Assembly (NCBI RefSeq): GCF_026262505.1
Contig: NC_067205.1
Span: 18,969,645 to 19,033,644, forward strand
Length of the DNA stretch: 64,000 bases
Reading direction: 5' to 3'
Source: Trichomonas vaginalis G3
Taxonomy: Eukaryota > Parabasalia > Trichomonadida > Trichomonadidae
Position 1 is the stretch's first letter. Every line of letters begins with the position of its first letter. This document shows positions 1 to 9,433 of this stretch, piece after piece. The notes below the pieces were generated by a model. It did no database searches, had not been told where the DNA came from, and was given only the letters and a program-made list of their open reading frames with translations. The position numbers and the translations under genes are program-made.

Positions 1-1
1 A

Positions 2-769
2 GTTTACCTTAATTCCAACAGCAAAGTATTATTAGAAACTTGTACATTTTATAATAACAGCGTCAAAGGAAGAGGTGGATCATTCTATATCGAGAATTCA
101 GAGTGTATCATAGTTCATATTTGTGTTTCATCATCAACAGTTAGTTCTCTTTCAGGAAGTGCATATTGCATTGTTTCAAATGATAACAATAGGAGTTATG
201 CATTTGAATGTTCAGTATCGCAATGTAGTGGATATGAAGCTGCATTTTATCATCAAAAGGGAGATATCCAAGTAAGTAATATGAATACATCTTATCATAA
301 TATTAAAAGAATTGCGGCATATGGAATCCAATGGCCAGATGGAACAGGTATTATTAATTTCACAACAGCATCAAATACTTCATCTTCAGAAGCTCAAGGA
401 ATTTATCATGAAGGCACATTACATAGTACTTATTGCAATTATTTAAACAATGAATGTAGAGAGACCAACAATGCTATCTTTTATTGTAGAAGTAAATGTA
501 AATATTCAAAATGTTCATTCATCGAAAATAAGGGAACTTATTTATTTCGGAGAAAACCAGAAATTGAAAACTGTTATTTTGCCGAAAACACTTTTGAACG
601 AAATGTCCATTATGATGAATCATTTACTTTAGAATCATTTGAGTCATTCAATTCATCTATTGTTCATTATTCAACAGATGGATGTTCTGCAACGTATACA
701 AGTAAAATTCATAATACATTAAGCATTCTAACATATAGAAATTCGAGATTTAGAATTCTTAGACGCTAA
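2..769 (+). CDS. Beta-helix (Pmp-like) surface protein, 5' end outside window
   Basis: The frame is open from the first bases of the window to a TAA at 767-769 (255 residues), so the N-terminus lies upstream. The protein is rich in Asn, Ser, Cys and short beta-strand repeats of the type 'GGSFYIENSE' and 'CTFYNNS'. These resemble the GGA(I/L)-like turns of Pmp-like right-handed beta-helix surface proteins known from trichomonads. It is clearly a paralog of the gene at 1366-2298: both contain GDIQVSNMNTSYH and a GIINFTTA..NTSS segment. There is no membrane segment at the C-terminus, which ends in a basic RFRILRR tail. The family assignment is by pattern only; function (adhesion or surface coat) is inferred. 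Confidence 0.6.
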   Translation, partial: VYLNSNSKVLLETCTFYNNSVKGRGGSFYIENSECIIVHICVSSSTVSSLSGSAYCIVSNDNNRSYAFECSVSQCSGYEAAFYHQKGDIQVSNMNTSYHNIKRIAAYGIQWPDGTGIINFTTASNTSSSEAQGIYHEGTLHSTYCNYLNNECRETNNAIFYCRSKCKYSKCSFIENKGTYLFRRKPEIENCYFAENTFERNVHYDESFTLESFESFNSSIVHYSTDGCSATYTSKIHNTLSILTYRNSRFRILRR

Positions 770-1365
770 GCATAAAAAATGACATTTTTTAGATCATCTA
801 ATGTTTCTAAAAAATATTATGGTGTCTAATAACGTTCAGTATTCGAATCGAATTCCTGATACAAATTTTTTTCAATTATTTGCTTTTTCAAAAAGTTCGT
901 AAATTACCCTTTTAATAGAAGTAAAGTAAGCGAGAAATTATCAAATTCATTACTCAAGTAAAGATTATTGTTTGTTTGGTTTATCTAATGGAAAAGGTTG
1001 AATTTTTTTTACTAAAATTATAGTGTGCTATCATGATAAACAATAGTCATACACTTGTATTTAAAGCATTCAATTTTTATAAAAAAAGTTTAGGTTTTCG
1101 AGATTATTATTAGTGATTTTCTGATAAAAATATTGAGGAAATACAATAATCTTTTTCCGATATCTCCTTAGAATTGATTGTATGACTTTCATCAAAAAGT
1201 CGAATATGATCCCATGGCTAAATTTGACACTTACAAAATTACAAAATTTATTATTTGATTTTTAATGAACATGCAAGGTAGATTTTACGATAGCATCAAA
1301 GATATCAAATAAAATCAATAGCCTTTTATTTAAATTTACCAAAATGAAAGATACAAAATTTCAAA
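770..1365. other. AT-rich intergenic stretch
   Basis: Spacer between the two tandem beta-helix paralogs. It has long A/T runs and no open frame, RNA signature or repeat that I can support. It may contain the promoter or a lost 5' part of the downstream gene, because the downstream frame has no upstream ATG. Confidence 0.4.
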
Positions 1366-2298
1366 TTGCAACTTCAAAGAGATTTTTCAGATTATTACGG
1401 TACAGATGAGTTTGAAGATAAAATTCTGAATGAAACCATATCAGGAAATGGCAGTTATTACATTAATAACGCATTTTTTTCTTTTCATTTTCGAAAAAGA
1501 ACCATATCCATTAGTTCGAATAGTAGTGTATTACTCGAAGCATGCGCGTTTTACAATAATAGCTCCACAGAAAATGGAGGATCAATCTGTATCATCGAAT
1601 CTAATTGCATTTTAGTTCATCTTTGTATTTCTTTATCATCGATTGTTTCAAATAAAAAGTCTGGATGTGTATATTACATTGATCCGATTTATAACAATAG
1701 GTTTAATTATGCATTTGGGTGTTCAATTTCACAATGCATTGGATATGAATCAGCATTTTTCCATCAAAGAGGAGACATCCAAGTAAGTAATATGAACACA
1801 TCTTATCACAAAAATATTGATAGAACTGCAGCATTTGATATAATTATACCAGAAGGAATAGGAATTATTAATTTCACTACTGCATTTAATACTTCTTCTT
1901 CAAATTATTGTGGAATGGAAGTTTTTGGTACTTGTAATATTAGGAAATGTAATTATTTATATAATAAATATTCAGGAGATACTAATTCTATTATACAATG
2001 CTCAAGTTCATGTTTACTTTTGAAATGTACAATCATAGGAAATATAGGAAATTCTTTATTCTATACCATGCCAAATATTGATCATTGTTTCATTAAAGAT
2101 AATGATGTGAATCAAATAGCAAATGATTATGTTAGTATTGATCCAGGGAAACCAGTAAATTCACATTTGTCTCATTATACGACGTATTATTGTCCAGGAT
2201 CTGTTTACTATTATAATTATTTAGATGAAATTCAGAATAGATCTTATAGCAAAAATATAACTTATCTTAGTCTAAGATTTAGATATCGAAGGCATTAA
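1366..2298 (+). CDS. Beta-helix (Pmp-like) surface protein paralog
   Basis: A 310-residue frame that is a tandem paralog of the one ending at 769. Shared features are GDIQVSNMNTSYH near the middle, the SISQCIGYESAFFHQ block corresponding to SVSQCSGYEAAFYHQ, repeated Cys-containing beta-strands and the same basic C-terminus (SLRFRYRRH). No ATG lies in frame between the upstream in-frame stop at 1345 and the first usable codon, a TTG at 1366. An ATG at 1342 is in another frame and closes quickly. The gene is therefore 5'-truncated, has an upstream frameshift, or starts in a way I cannot see. There is no signal peptide in the visible part. Role inferred as a surface or secreted repeat protein. 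Confidence 0.55.
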   Translation: MQLQRDFSDYYGTDEFEDKILNETISGNGSYYINNAFFSFHFRKRTISISSNSSVLLEACAFYNNSSTENGGSICIIESNCILVHLCISLSSIVSNKKSGCVYYIDPIYNNRFNYAFGCSISQCIGYESAFFHQRGDIQVSNMNTSYHKNIDRTAAFDIIIPEGIGIINFTTAFNTSSSNYCGMEVFGTCNIRKCNYLYNKYSGDTNSIIQCSSSCLLLKCTIIGNIGNSLFYTMPNIDHCFIKDNDVNQIANDYVSIDPGKPVNSHLSHYTTYYCPGSVYYYNYLDEIQNRSYSKNITYLSLRFRYRRH

Positions 2299-2728
2299 AC
2301 CTAGAGTTAATTCTTAAGATCGAAAATTAATTAAGATGGTTTTCAAATAGATTTTTATGAAGTGATTCACCAGAGTATTATTTTAAAAATCTGGAATCAT
2401 TTCAAATATAATCAGAACGTATTGTATTACATAGACAAATCACGAGGCATCCATTCTTGCTATCATCTTTGTCGAGCAAGATAATTGTATGGCAACTAGA
2501 TATGTTGATTGCCCTTTACAATATACGCATCAATTAATCTAGTTTGTATACTAAATTCCCATTATTTAGTATTTCAAATGAGTAGTATACTATAAAAATA
2601 AGTTGAGATACTTCTTTTTATACCAATTATTCAAAAAATGAAAGATTAAATAATGAAATACTCATTGGTTTTAAAAAGTCTATGATTTCAATCAAAATTG
2701 TAAAAATAAAATTTTATTTTCATGGATT
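2299..2728. other. AT-rich intergenic stretch
   Basis: Convergent spacer between the plus-strand beta-helix gene and the minus-strand small secreted protein. No frame, hairpin or repeat worth naming was seen. Confidence 0.4.
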
Positions 2729-2941
2729 TTATGTCCAACCTACTTGACCTTCGCCGCAAGCACAAGTGTCCTTCGGCAAACCGAAATTAAACGCATTTTC
2801 TTTGATTAATTTACATTGGATAGTCTTTTTTAATTCTTGAACATCCTTTCGAAGCTGGTGGATTTCGTCGTAAATGGATTCTAATTCATCTTTTCCTGCC
2901 GAGATTGAACTTGATAAGAGAAATAACAAAAAGAGTAGCAT
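2729..2941 (-). CDS. Small secreted coiled-coil protein (70 aa)
   Basis: A 70-residue frame starting with ATG at 2941. Residues 1-15 form a clear hydrophobic signal peptide (MLLFLLFLLSSSISA), probably cleaved after the small residues SISA. Residues 17-45 are a charged heptad-like helix (DELESIYDEIHQLRKDVQEL) likely to form a coiled coil. The tail carries Cys residues (C43, and CAC near residues 60-62), compatible with a disulfide. I do not recognise a family. The start lies only 33 bases from the divergent plus-strand ATG at 2975, so the two share a compact promoter region. The good signal peptide and single clean frame argue for a real gene. Confidence 0.5.
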   Translation of the reverse strand: MLLFLLFLLSSSISAGKDELESIYDEIHQLRKDVQELKKTIQCKLIKENAFNFGLPKDTCACGEGQVGWT

Positions 2942-2974
2942 ATTATTGAATTTTGATCAGAATTTTTTTTTCAT

Positions 2975-3268
2975 ATGAGTAATAAACTTCTTTTATCTGG
3001 TATCATTAGTTCCAGATGTAGCTTATCTGTATTTCCAACATGTAATAACGTATGCCTTTCCATACTTTTTGGAATTTCTATAGTAATATGTATTCCATTC
3101 ATGTATGTTTTTATATCAATTATAAGAATATCTAATTATTACAAAACAGTTAAAAAAGATAAAGGCCCCATATTCTGTATTTTAGTGGTAATCAACTCTA
3201 TAATTAATTCTTTCTCATGCTGTACACATTTATATTTCTTTGCATTCACTAGATTTTCTAAAATATAT

Positions 3269-3273
<5 letters not shown>
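2975..3273 (+). pseudogene. N-terminal part of a polytopic membrane protein, cut off at a poly(A) run
   Basis: From ATG 2975 about 100 residues are readable. Two hydrophobic segments are visible, roughly residues 27-50 (LSILFGISIVICIPFMYVF) and 66-88 (CILVVINSIINSF). The frame then runs into a 29-A homopolymer at 3274-3302 that would encode only lysines, after which the virus-like element begins. The natural C-terminus is missing, so this is a host membrane-protein gene interrupted by the insertion or by an assembly join. No family recognised. TCATATG at the start codon gives an extremely short or absent leader if transcription begins at a TCA initiator. Confidence 0.4.

Positions 3274-3302
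<29 letters not shown>
3274..3302. repeat. 29-base A homopolymer
   Basis: An uninterrupted run of A at the exact junction between the truncated membrane gene and the left side of the virus-like element. It could be a genuine tract or an assembly artefact. Confidence 0.95.
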
Positions 3303-3304
<2 letters not shown>

Positions 3305-3309
3305 TAGTG

Positions 3310-3340
3310 GGGCTTCCAGGCACTTCGTGCCTTCTAGCCC
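3310..3340. repeat. Two-tier stem-loop at the left border of the virus-like element
   Basis: The inner stem AGGCAC/GTGCCT closes a TTC loop (3318-3332). The outer stem GGGCT/AGCCC (3310-3314 with 3336-3340) is separated from it by a symmetric 3-base internal loop. It sits just after the poly(A) run, where an element terminus is expected. Confidence 0.7.
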
Positions 3341-3535
3341 TGATGTTGATGTTTAGTATAAATGAAGTTTTTATTCGGAGGACTCTTCTTCTTCCTCCAT
3401 TGCTTCTGGGAAGAAGCCTTCTTCTGGGTCGAAAACATTATATAATGTTTCACTTTTCACAAATTATATATGTTTTCATGTTTTGTCACTTTTCTGTCAC
3501 TTTTCAGGGAAAAACATTTTTATTATTATATATAA

Positions 3536-4294
3536 ATGAATTTTACAAAACCACCGTTACCGTTCTTTGGAAATAAGAGTAGATGTAAAGATATTATATT
3601 GAGAGAACTTAAGAAACTACCGAATGGTCTAACATTTGTAGATTTGTTCGGTGGAAGTTTCTATATATCCCATTTGTGCCATACAATATTCCCAGACTCA
3701 AAGATTATATGCAATGACTTCGACAACTATATGGACCGTCTCAAACATATACCAGACACAAACAATATATTGAAAGAGTTAAAAGAAAAGATACCTATAG
3801 GTAAGATGGAACGTATACCATTAGATAACAAAAATATTGTGAGAGAGGTTTTGAAAAAAGCAGAATATATAGACTGGGATAGTATATCTGCTAGACTATT
3901 ATATAGTGGTGCTATAAGAGTTCATGACATTGAAACACTTATGTCAAAAGTTTTATATCTTAACTATACAAATGTTTTCAAAGAGGACATAGAAAAATAT
4001 ATTGAGGGTATAGAGTTTGTGAGATGTCATTGGACAGAGTTGTATGAAAAATATAAAAACAAGGAAAATGTTTTCTTTATAGTGGACCCGCCGTTCTTTA
4101 ACACATGGGATTTTCAATACCAAGTAGACTGGACTTTGAGAGACTCTTTAGAAACTTTAGACGTTTTACATAACCATCCATGCTTTTACTTTACATCCGA
4201 TAAAAGTGGTTTGGAAACCGTTATGAGATGGTTAGAGGACATACATGACTATGAGTTTATATATGACAAGATAGAATATGAGAGAGGTCTATAA
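3536..4294 (+). CDS. D12-class DNA N6-adenine methyltransferase (element part)
   Basis: A 252-residue frame that looks whole. It has the D12/Dam-type signature: PFFGNKS at residues 9-15, the S-adenosylmethionine-binding DLFGGSF at about 36-42, a following acidic strand (ICNDFD), and the catalytic DPPF at about 184-187. The length is usual for Dam-like enzymes (250-280). The expected role is transfer of a methyl group from SAM to adenine N6 in DNA. N6-methyladenine is the main DNA modification reported in Trichomonas, and methyltransferase genes of this kind have been linked there to virus-like elements (from memory). It is the first gene of the plus-strand cluster and could act on the element's own DNA or the host's. 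Confidence 0.85.
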   Translation: MNFTKPPLPFFGNKSRCKDIILRELKKLPNGLTFVDLFGGSFYISHLCHTIFPDSKIICNDFDNYMDRLKHIPDTNNILKELKEKIPIGKMERIPLDNKNIVREVLKKAEYIDWDSISARLLYSGAIRVHDIETLMSKVLYLNYTNVFKEDIEKYIEGIEFVRCHWTELYEKYKNKENVFFIVDPPFFNTWDFQYQVDWTLRDSLETLDVLHNHPCFYFTSDKSGLETVMRWLEDIHDYEFIYDKIEYERGL

Positions 4295-4337
4295 ACTGGA
4301 GAAAGTGTCACAATAAAGAAATTTTATTAGTAAGTAA

Positions 4338-4469
4338 ATGTGGTTTGAAATAGGACTACTTGTTTTAGGTTTTTTCCATTGTGTCATTTATTTCTTTGAC
4401 GTGGCAGAAAGGTACAGAGAATATGAAGATGAACCAATGCCTGCAAATGTCCAGTATATGTACTCGTAA
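4338..4469 (+). CDS. 43-aa single-span membrane microprotein (element part)
   Basis: A short frame from ATG 4338 to TAA 4467-4469. Residues 2-20 form one hydrophobic span (FEIGLLVLGFFHCVIYFF), followed by a charged cytosolic-type tail (AERYREYEDEP). It lies 43 bases after the methyltransferase and 23 bases before the next gene, in the same orientation, which supports a real compact gene. Function unknown. Confidence 0.45.
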   Translation: MWFEIGLLVLGFFHCVIYFFDVAERYREYEDEPMPANVQYMYS

Positions 4470-4492
4470 GAGATATTTTTATCTAATATTAA

Positions 4493-4855
4493 ATGGACGC
4501 ACAGAACTTAGCGAATGCGCAGCAACCTGGACAACCAAACCCAGAGAATATTCCAAATGAAGTTAGAATACAAACTGCAATGGCAAACTATGGTCAAGTG
4601 CCAACAGATGTACAAATGCAAACTGCCATGTCAAATGACGCTGCGTTAGGTTTGCCACCATGGTATGCAAATATGAGATGGAAAGAGTTTTATACAAACC
4701 CCGAAGTGGGATATAAACAACTTTATGCAGATGACGCGAACACAGGAGTTGACCCAGAATATGTTTTCTACCAGAGGAGAAACAGAATGTATGAGCTCCA
4801 GTTAAAGAATGCTATGGAACTCAACAGGAAACGTAAGAGACTAGGCGGACATTAG
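4493..4855 (+). CDS. 120-aa Gln/Asn-rich small protein (element part)
   Basis: A whole 120-residue frame. The N-terminal 60 residues are Gln/Asn/Pro-rich with an internal duplication (VRIQTAMANYGQVPTDV and VQMQTAMSNDAALG). A WYANMRWKEFYTNPEVGY block follows, then a basic helical tail ending NRKRKRLGGH. Basic tails of this kind occur in small virion or DNA-binding proteins of Polintons and adenoviruses, but I do not recognise the family. Confidence 0.5.
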   Translation: MDAQNLANAQQPGQPNPENIPNEVRIQTAMANYGQVPTDVQMQTAMSNDAALGLPPWYANMRWKEFYTNPEVGYKQLYADDANTGVDPEYVFYQRRNRMYELQLKNAMELNRKRKRLGGH

Positions 4856-4873
4856 ATTTTTACATATAGTAAA

Positions 4874-5116
4874 ATGGGTTTCTTCAGTAGTATTGGAAAC
4901 TTCTTTCGAAATGTTGGAAGAGGTATATGGAATGGAATAAAAACCGTAGGAAGAGGAATTTGGAACGGAGTCAAAAATATTGGTAAAAGAGTAGGTCAGT
5001 TCGTTGGTATTATACCTAAAGACCCTGAACCAGAAGAACAAGCTCCTGTTATACAACAGCCTGAACCTGCACCACAGTCTAGTTGGCAACCAAATCCAAC
5101 ACCTCAACCGTATTAA
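4874..5116 (+). CDS. 80-aa amphipathic Gly-rich small protein (element part)
   Basis: A whole 80-residue frame. Residues 1-45 are an amphipathic region with a repeated core (GRGIWNGIKTV then GRGIWNGVKNI), and residues 48-80 are a Pro/Gln/Glu-rich tail. The shape resembles small membrane-active minor virion proteins, and this is inference from composition only. It follows the previous gene by 18 bases. Confidence 0.5.
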   Translation: MGFFSSIGNFFRNVGRGIWNGIKTVGRGIWNGVKNIGKRVGQFVGIIPKDPEPEEQAPVIQQPEPAPQSSWQPNPTPQPY

Positions 5117-5119
5117 AAA

Positions 5120-5960
5120 TTATATTTTTACCGTTCGATAGTAGTTGTATATGAAACTAAGTTCTAAGTAAAACGCATGGTATAATGGAATTATTCTCTT
5201 TCTTCCATCTGTAGTAAACCATACTTGAAAGTCTGAAATACTTCCACTTGTGGTTTCATATAGCTTTGTAGGTTTTTCGTAAAAGTCATTTGCCAAGCAT
5301 AAAAAAGAGTTTTGTGCGCCAGAAAATGAAGCATGAACTATAATAGCATCTGAGTCGAAAACATCTTTAAATAAATATGGTTCATTCTTGCATATCGACT
5401 GTAAATATTTGCTAAAGGAAGTTCGACTTTCTGATTTAACATTCTTTGCAAATAATACCATGACATTGCAGTGAATTCTGTATATATTTGTTCGTCTTTC
5501 TTTGATTGTCTTCGTAGATTTGAAATGACACTTGTGAATTTTGTTTGTCATATACAATTCTCACATAAAGTGTGCTCTCGGTATTTGCATATTCATCAGC
5601 ATATTTTGCATAACATGAATTTATTTTATCTTCTATATTTTTTAACGCAGTCTGTAGAGAAGATGAAAGGTCAACTTGTATTAGCTCAATTTCTTCCCCA
5701 CATTTTTTCGTTTCCCTTCAGATATATAATCTATATGAAACCTTACAATAAATGGGAAACTTTTATCTTCTACAGACACAAATTTATTCTACGAAAAGCC
5801 AATAGCTTTTGTGACAGATGGTCTCTTAGCCATCTCAATGGTAGTCAAACGATAGCCTTCATGCTTTACGGTCTCTGTCTCAACTTTTGACCGACATTCG
5901 TAAAAAGTTCATCTAATGGTTTAGTTGTAGCAACTCTTGAATTTCTTTTTCTATTGAAAG
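5120..5960 (-). pseudogene. Minus-strand element gene remnant, unrecognised
   Basis: Coding-like minus-strand sequence; the longest readable piece (145 residues) covers 5120-5557. No domain was recognised. It is converging with the plus-strand small-gene cluster, as is common in compact virus-like elements. Broken. Confidence 0.35.
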
Positions 5961-5969
5961 CATATTTTA

Positions 5970-7265
5970 TCTAGAATAAAAATGTCGAAAGAAACAGCGT
6001 CTATGAGAGAAATACAACACAACCGAAACTCATTATGCAAGCTCTAAATAAAACACAAACAAATTTTCAAACTATTTAAAGTATCTGAGTTTGAAAAGAA
6101 GGAAACTTAAAACTGACGATAAACCATTGACAGATGAGTTTCTGTTTCAAAGACAGTAAGAACCATACTGTCTGTGTAAATCCAACAAAAAGAACTTTAA
6201 ACGAGAAACCTATAGATGAACTTCTTTTGAAAGCAGATATTGACAACAAAGCTGACAAAAGAGTATGTTGACGATGAGTTAGCACGTGTGGCTAGTGCGT
6301 TAGTGAAGAAGGCAGATAAGGAATATGTGAATGAAAAAGATGAAAAAATTATAGAAAGGGTTGAATGGTACTGAAACGGACACAAAGATTTTAAAAGTAA
6401 AGCCGATACAGGGTGGGTTTCAAGGATGTTTAGACCTTAAGCGGATAAGAAACCATACACATTACCATTGCAAATATTACAACTTTACAGAAACCTTAAA
6501 CAGGAAAAGTGACGTTGGACATACACATACCATTGCAAATTTACAAACTTACAAGAAACCTTAAACAGGAAAAGTGACGTTGGACATACACATAGCTTCT
6601 TCGCAACTGTTGGTATAGAAAATATTGAAGGAACGGTTGAAAGAAACTGGTGGGGATGCAATATATTGTAAACCTCCAACTTTCCACAAGGTTTAACATC
6701 GCATGACGACATAACAACGATGAGAAACATTAGATGTAGAGATGTTTATGTCATGGAGGATGAACATATATTAAATTCACTGCTCAAGATTTATATGACA
6801 AGAAAGCAGACAAAACAGAGCTTCAAACATTAAAGACAGAAATACTTCAAACCATTTACCCAGTTGGTTCTATTTATACGTCAATGAACTCTACCAGACC
6901 AGAAGTATGTACTTGGTTTTGGAACTTGACTCAAATACTCGAAAGTTTTTTGTATTGTGCACACACTCCAAAGAAAACAGGTGGAAGTAAAACGATATCT
7001 GTCGACAACTTGCCACCACATAGTCATTCTGGTACAACAGTTCTAATTGGAAACCATAGTCATAGGGTTTGCAAAAGGATATAACACTGTTTCTCAGACT
7101 TCAATGCAAATTCAAGTTATGTCAAATCTCATTTTCCAAACGACCGTAGACTGGAATGGAATGTGGACAGATACAACTGGAAACCACCATCCTTTTACAA
7201 CAACATCTACAGGACTAGGTAAAAAATACATGCCACCTAACATGACAGTTTTGTGCATGGTATAG
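5970..7265 (+). pseudogene. Fibre-like gene remnant with tail-collar style C-terminus (element part)
   Basis: Coding-like plus-strand sequence. Its first part has alanine/lysine/aspartate spacers of the 'KADKEYVNEK' type found in trimeric fibres, the middle has GHTHT motifs, and the end has a histidine-rich LPPHSHSGTT and GNHHPFTTT block like phage tail-collar domains. The expected role was host attachment. It is broken in several places and is a fossil. Confidence 0.45.
6481..6597 (+). repeat. Direct duplication of about 60 bp inside the fibre remnant
   Basis: The segment beginning ACAGAAACCTTAAACAGG and running to the CATACACAT block is repeated immediately downstream, giving two adjacent copies of the GHTHT-coding stretch. 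This may be normal fibre repeat structure or a slippage product. Confidence 0.6.
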
Positions 7266-7284
7266 AATTGCTTAGTCGTCATTT

Positions 7285-7309
7285 NNNNNNNNNNNNNNNN
7301 NNNNNNNNN
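7285..7309. other. Assembly gap (25 N)
   Basis: Twenty-five N characters inside the virus-like element. The gap size is unknown, so the sequence on either side need not be contiguous. Confidence 1.
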
Positions 7310-7319
7310 CATTTTCAAC

Positions 7320-8046
7320 TTCTTTAGCATATTCTGTCAGGAGTTGTCTGATATTTGTTAGGAACTGTCTTTGGAAAGTATACAGCAGCCTTGAACTTAA
7401 CAAGTTTGAAACGAGGTCTTGACAATAGTAGTTTTTCTTCTGCTTGCAGTCTGTAGCATTTTGCCATGTTTGCCTAAAACTTCATAATATTCTCTTGTAT
7501 ACTTTCTTCTATTTTTACGAACACGAATGCGAGTACTGTCGGGTTCCCATTGTTGTCATAGTCAATAGTTTTTCATATGGGTCGCGTTTAGGTATTTCTA
7601 TTTTACTTTTTGTCACCTTTCTTAAGTTTGAAGCTTGCTTTTTTCTGTTTGTCTCTTTTGACTAAACTATTAATATATAGTCTTTCTCTAAGTCAGGGTG
7701 TTTTTCATTTCTCAGGGAATGGTTTCCCAAACCTTTTTGTTACGGCTATTGTAAATATTTAAACTTGGTCTCATCTTTGGCATGGAGAAGTGTCTATATT
7801 TGTCGTCATATGACATTTCATTTGCTTCACCACCTCTGTGGTTGGTTTAAGTTCTCTTAAGATTTTTATACAACTGTCAATGACACCAAGAGCAGAATGT
7901 TTTGGTCGACAAGAATATTTGTTTACTACAGTTTTTTTGAACGCAGGATAGTTTTTTATATCGTCTGATTTGAAAAGAACTTCACAGTCAAATGTCAGTT
8001 TTGTTCGCGATGGATATTTGTCAACGAATATTGTAACAGTTTTCAC
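7320..8046 (-). pseudogene. Minus-strand element gene remnant, unrecognised
   Basis: Lysine-rich coding-like sequence on the minus strand. The longest readable piece (91 residues) covers 7771-8046. No family recognised; broken in several places. Confidence 0.3.
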
Positions 8047-8860
8047 ATCTAAAAATTTTTGGACTGAATGATGGCTTCACTAGATCTGTGTTTGCCGCAA
8101 ATATTAGCCAGTAGTGGTGGTCATCTTTCTAGTACTCCCGGACATGTTTCAGTTCCATAAACCAGCATTTTGGGTGTTTGAACTTAAATTTTTATATGAG
8201 TGCTTTTTTGTCTCGCTTAGAATAGGGGTCCTTGTTTTGATTTCGTCATTTTTACATAGAAATGGTTTATTTGGTCGATTGCAGGGTTGCAGTCCAGGTT
8301 TTTTACCGATGGAACAATAGCTAGCAGGCACGTGCATTTTGGAATGGAATGGAAATTTTTTGAGTACATTTAGGTTATCTTAAAGGAAAGCACAACCCTA
8401 TTACAAACGCTAAGAAGGTGGGAGGTTGCACGAGTATTGCAGCAAATCTTTTCCAAATCCTGAACAAGAGGAAAGTTCAAGGATCGGATGGATGTAGGAA
8501 GACAAGCATGGAAACATTAACACGAAATGACTACTATAACAAGCAGGGCCTATATGCGACAGTGAAGATTCTTTAAGAGGATATACCATGCACACATGGG
8601 TAACAACAACCACCTCACACTCTAAACTTGGGATGTAAAGTTTTTTACTGAGATGAATGAACATACACTTTAAGACAAATGCTGTTCAAGATGGATTTGT
8701 CGACTTCCAAGCATGTTACCCACCTAGTTGTTTTGTCAATCCTTCCCTATACCTAGGGAAGTTTTAGACCGACTTAAAATCCTAAACAACCGTTGAAAAC
8801 AAAACAACTAAAATATTTTTTACTGCAGATGAAAATGACCGAAGCAATGTTGAGATTTGT
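8047..8860. other. Degraded sequence between the virus fossil and the array
   Basis: Short frames on both strands (60-85 codons) without recognisable domains. The base composition is less A/T-biased than nearby spacers, suggesting decayed coding DNA, probably the far part of the same element. Confidence 0.3.
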
Positions 8861-9433
8861 TTGATCGTGGTGTATGATATCTATGACACTACAAGAGCCA
8901 AAAAGTCTAGTATACCCAATCCTGGTCAGAAAAACCTTTGTGTTAAAGAATTATGTGTTAATACATTGAACCGAGCATTCACATCTCTTGATCAACTTGT
9001 GAAAGACTTCGATCCATATCTTTCTATGCCCATTGGTGCATTCAAGGATTCACCAATGGTTATTTTCGGAAAAGATCTTTGTCGATACAAAGAAATGCTT
9101 TATACAACATTGCAACATCCTAACTGTGCACGTGACTGTTTGAGTTTTATCAAACAAAAGTATCCAGAACTTCTTGAAGAAAACGTTTCTAAGTTCTCAG
9201 AATGTCTTGTTAAAGCACTTAAACAACATCGAAGAGCAGTGAACGAACTTTTGATTGAATTTGAATCCGGTGACGAAATCGATAAAATCAAATCCGATCT
9301 GGATGATTGCACAGAAATGATCAACAAGTTCTGCAAAGACTTCGAAGTTGATATGATTGACGATCAAACAGTTTATGAAGGTATTGTTGATCCAATGTCA
9401 TCATTTTGTGCATATGAAAATGAGTATGATTAA
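8861..9433 (+). pseudogene. 3' fragment of DOCK-family gene, fused to foreign upstream codons
   Basis: Residues from about 28 onward (starting at 8941) are identical to the last 163 residues of the DOCK proteins ending at 17909 and 26387. They include the helical DHR-2 end with LNRAFTSLDQLVKDF and YKEMLYTTLQHPN. The first 27 codons come from the degraded sequence to the left, so the open frame is a chimera made by the left breakpoint of the array. A lone DHR-2 end without the catalytic lobes should not be active. Confidence 0.75.

Larger units (their letters stand above)
3303..8940. mobile_element. Decayed Polinton/Maverick-like virus fossil (partial)
   Basis: A block of unrelated gene content between host sequence on both sides. 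In order it holds a D12 adenine methyltransferase, a one-span membrane microprotein, a 120-aa Gln/Asn-rich protein, an amphipathic Gly-rich 80-aa protein, a minus-strand remnant, a fibre-like gene with a tail-collar style end, and more minus-strand remnants. This tight packing of small viral-type genes is typical of Polinton/Maverick elements, which are abundant in trichomonads. The hallmark polymerase B, integrase, ATPase, protease and capsid genes are not in the window, so the family call is inference. The element is broken: the left third is largely whole while the rest carries well over ten breaks. No terminal inverted repeat could be matched at the right. Borders are approximate. Confidence 0.45.

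Noticed and set aside
841-875. TTCGAATCGAATT stretch as a tRNA T-arm
   Set aside because: No acceptor, D or anticodon arms could be folded around it.
2729-3273. The two small frames as parts of the virus-like element
   Set aside because: They lie left of the poly(A)/hairpin border, and the secreted protein has host-type signal peptide features; kept as host genes.
8149-8337. 62-codon minus-strand frame as a retroelement piece
   Set aside because: No reverse transcriptase, integrase or zinc-knuckle motif could be seen.
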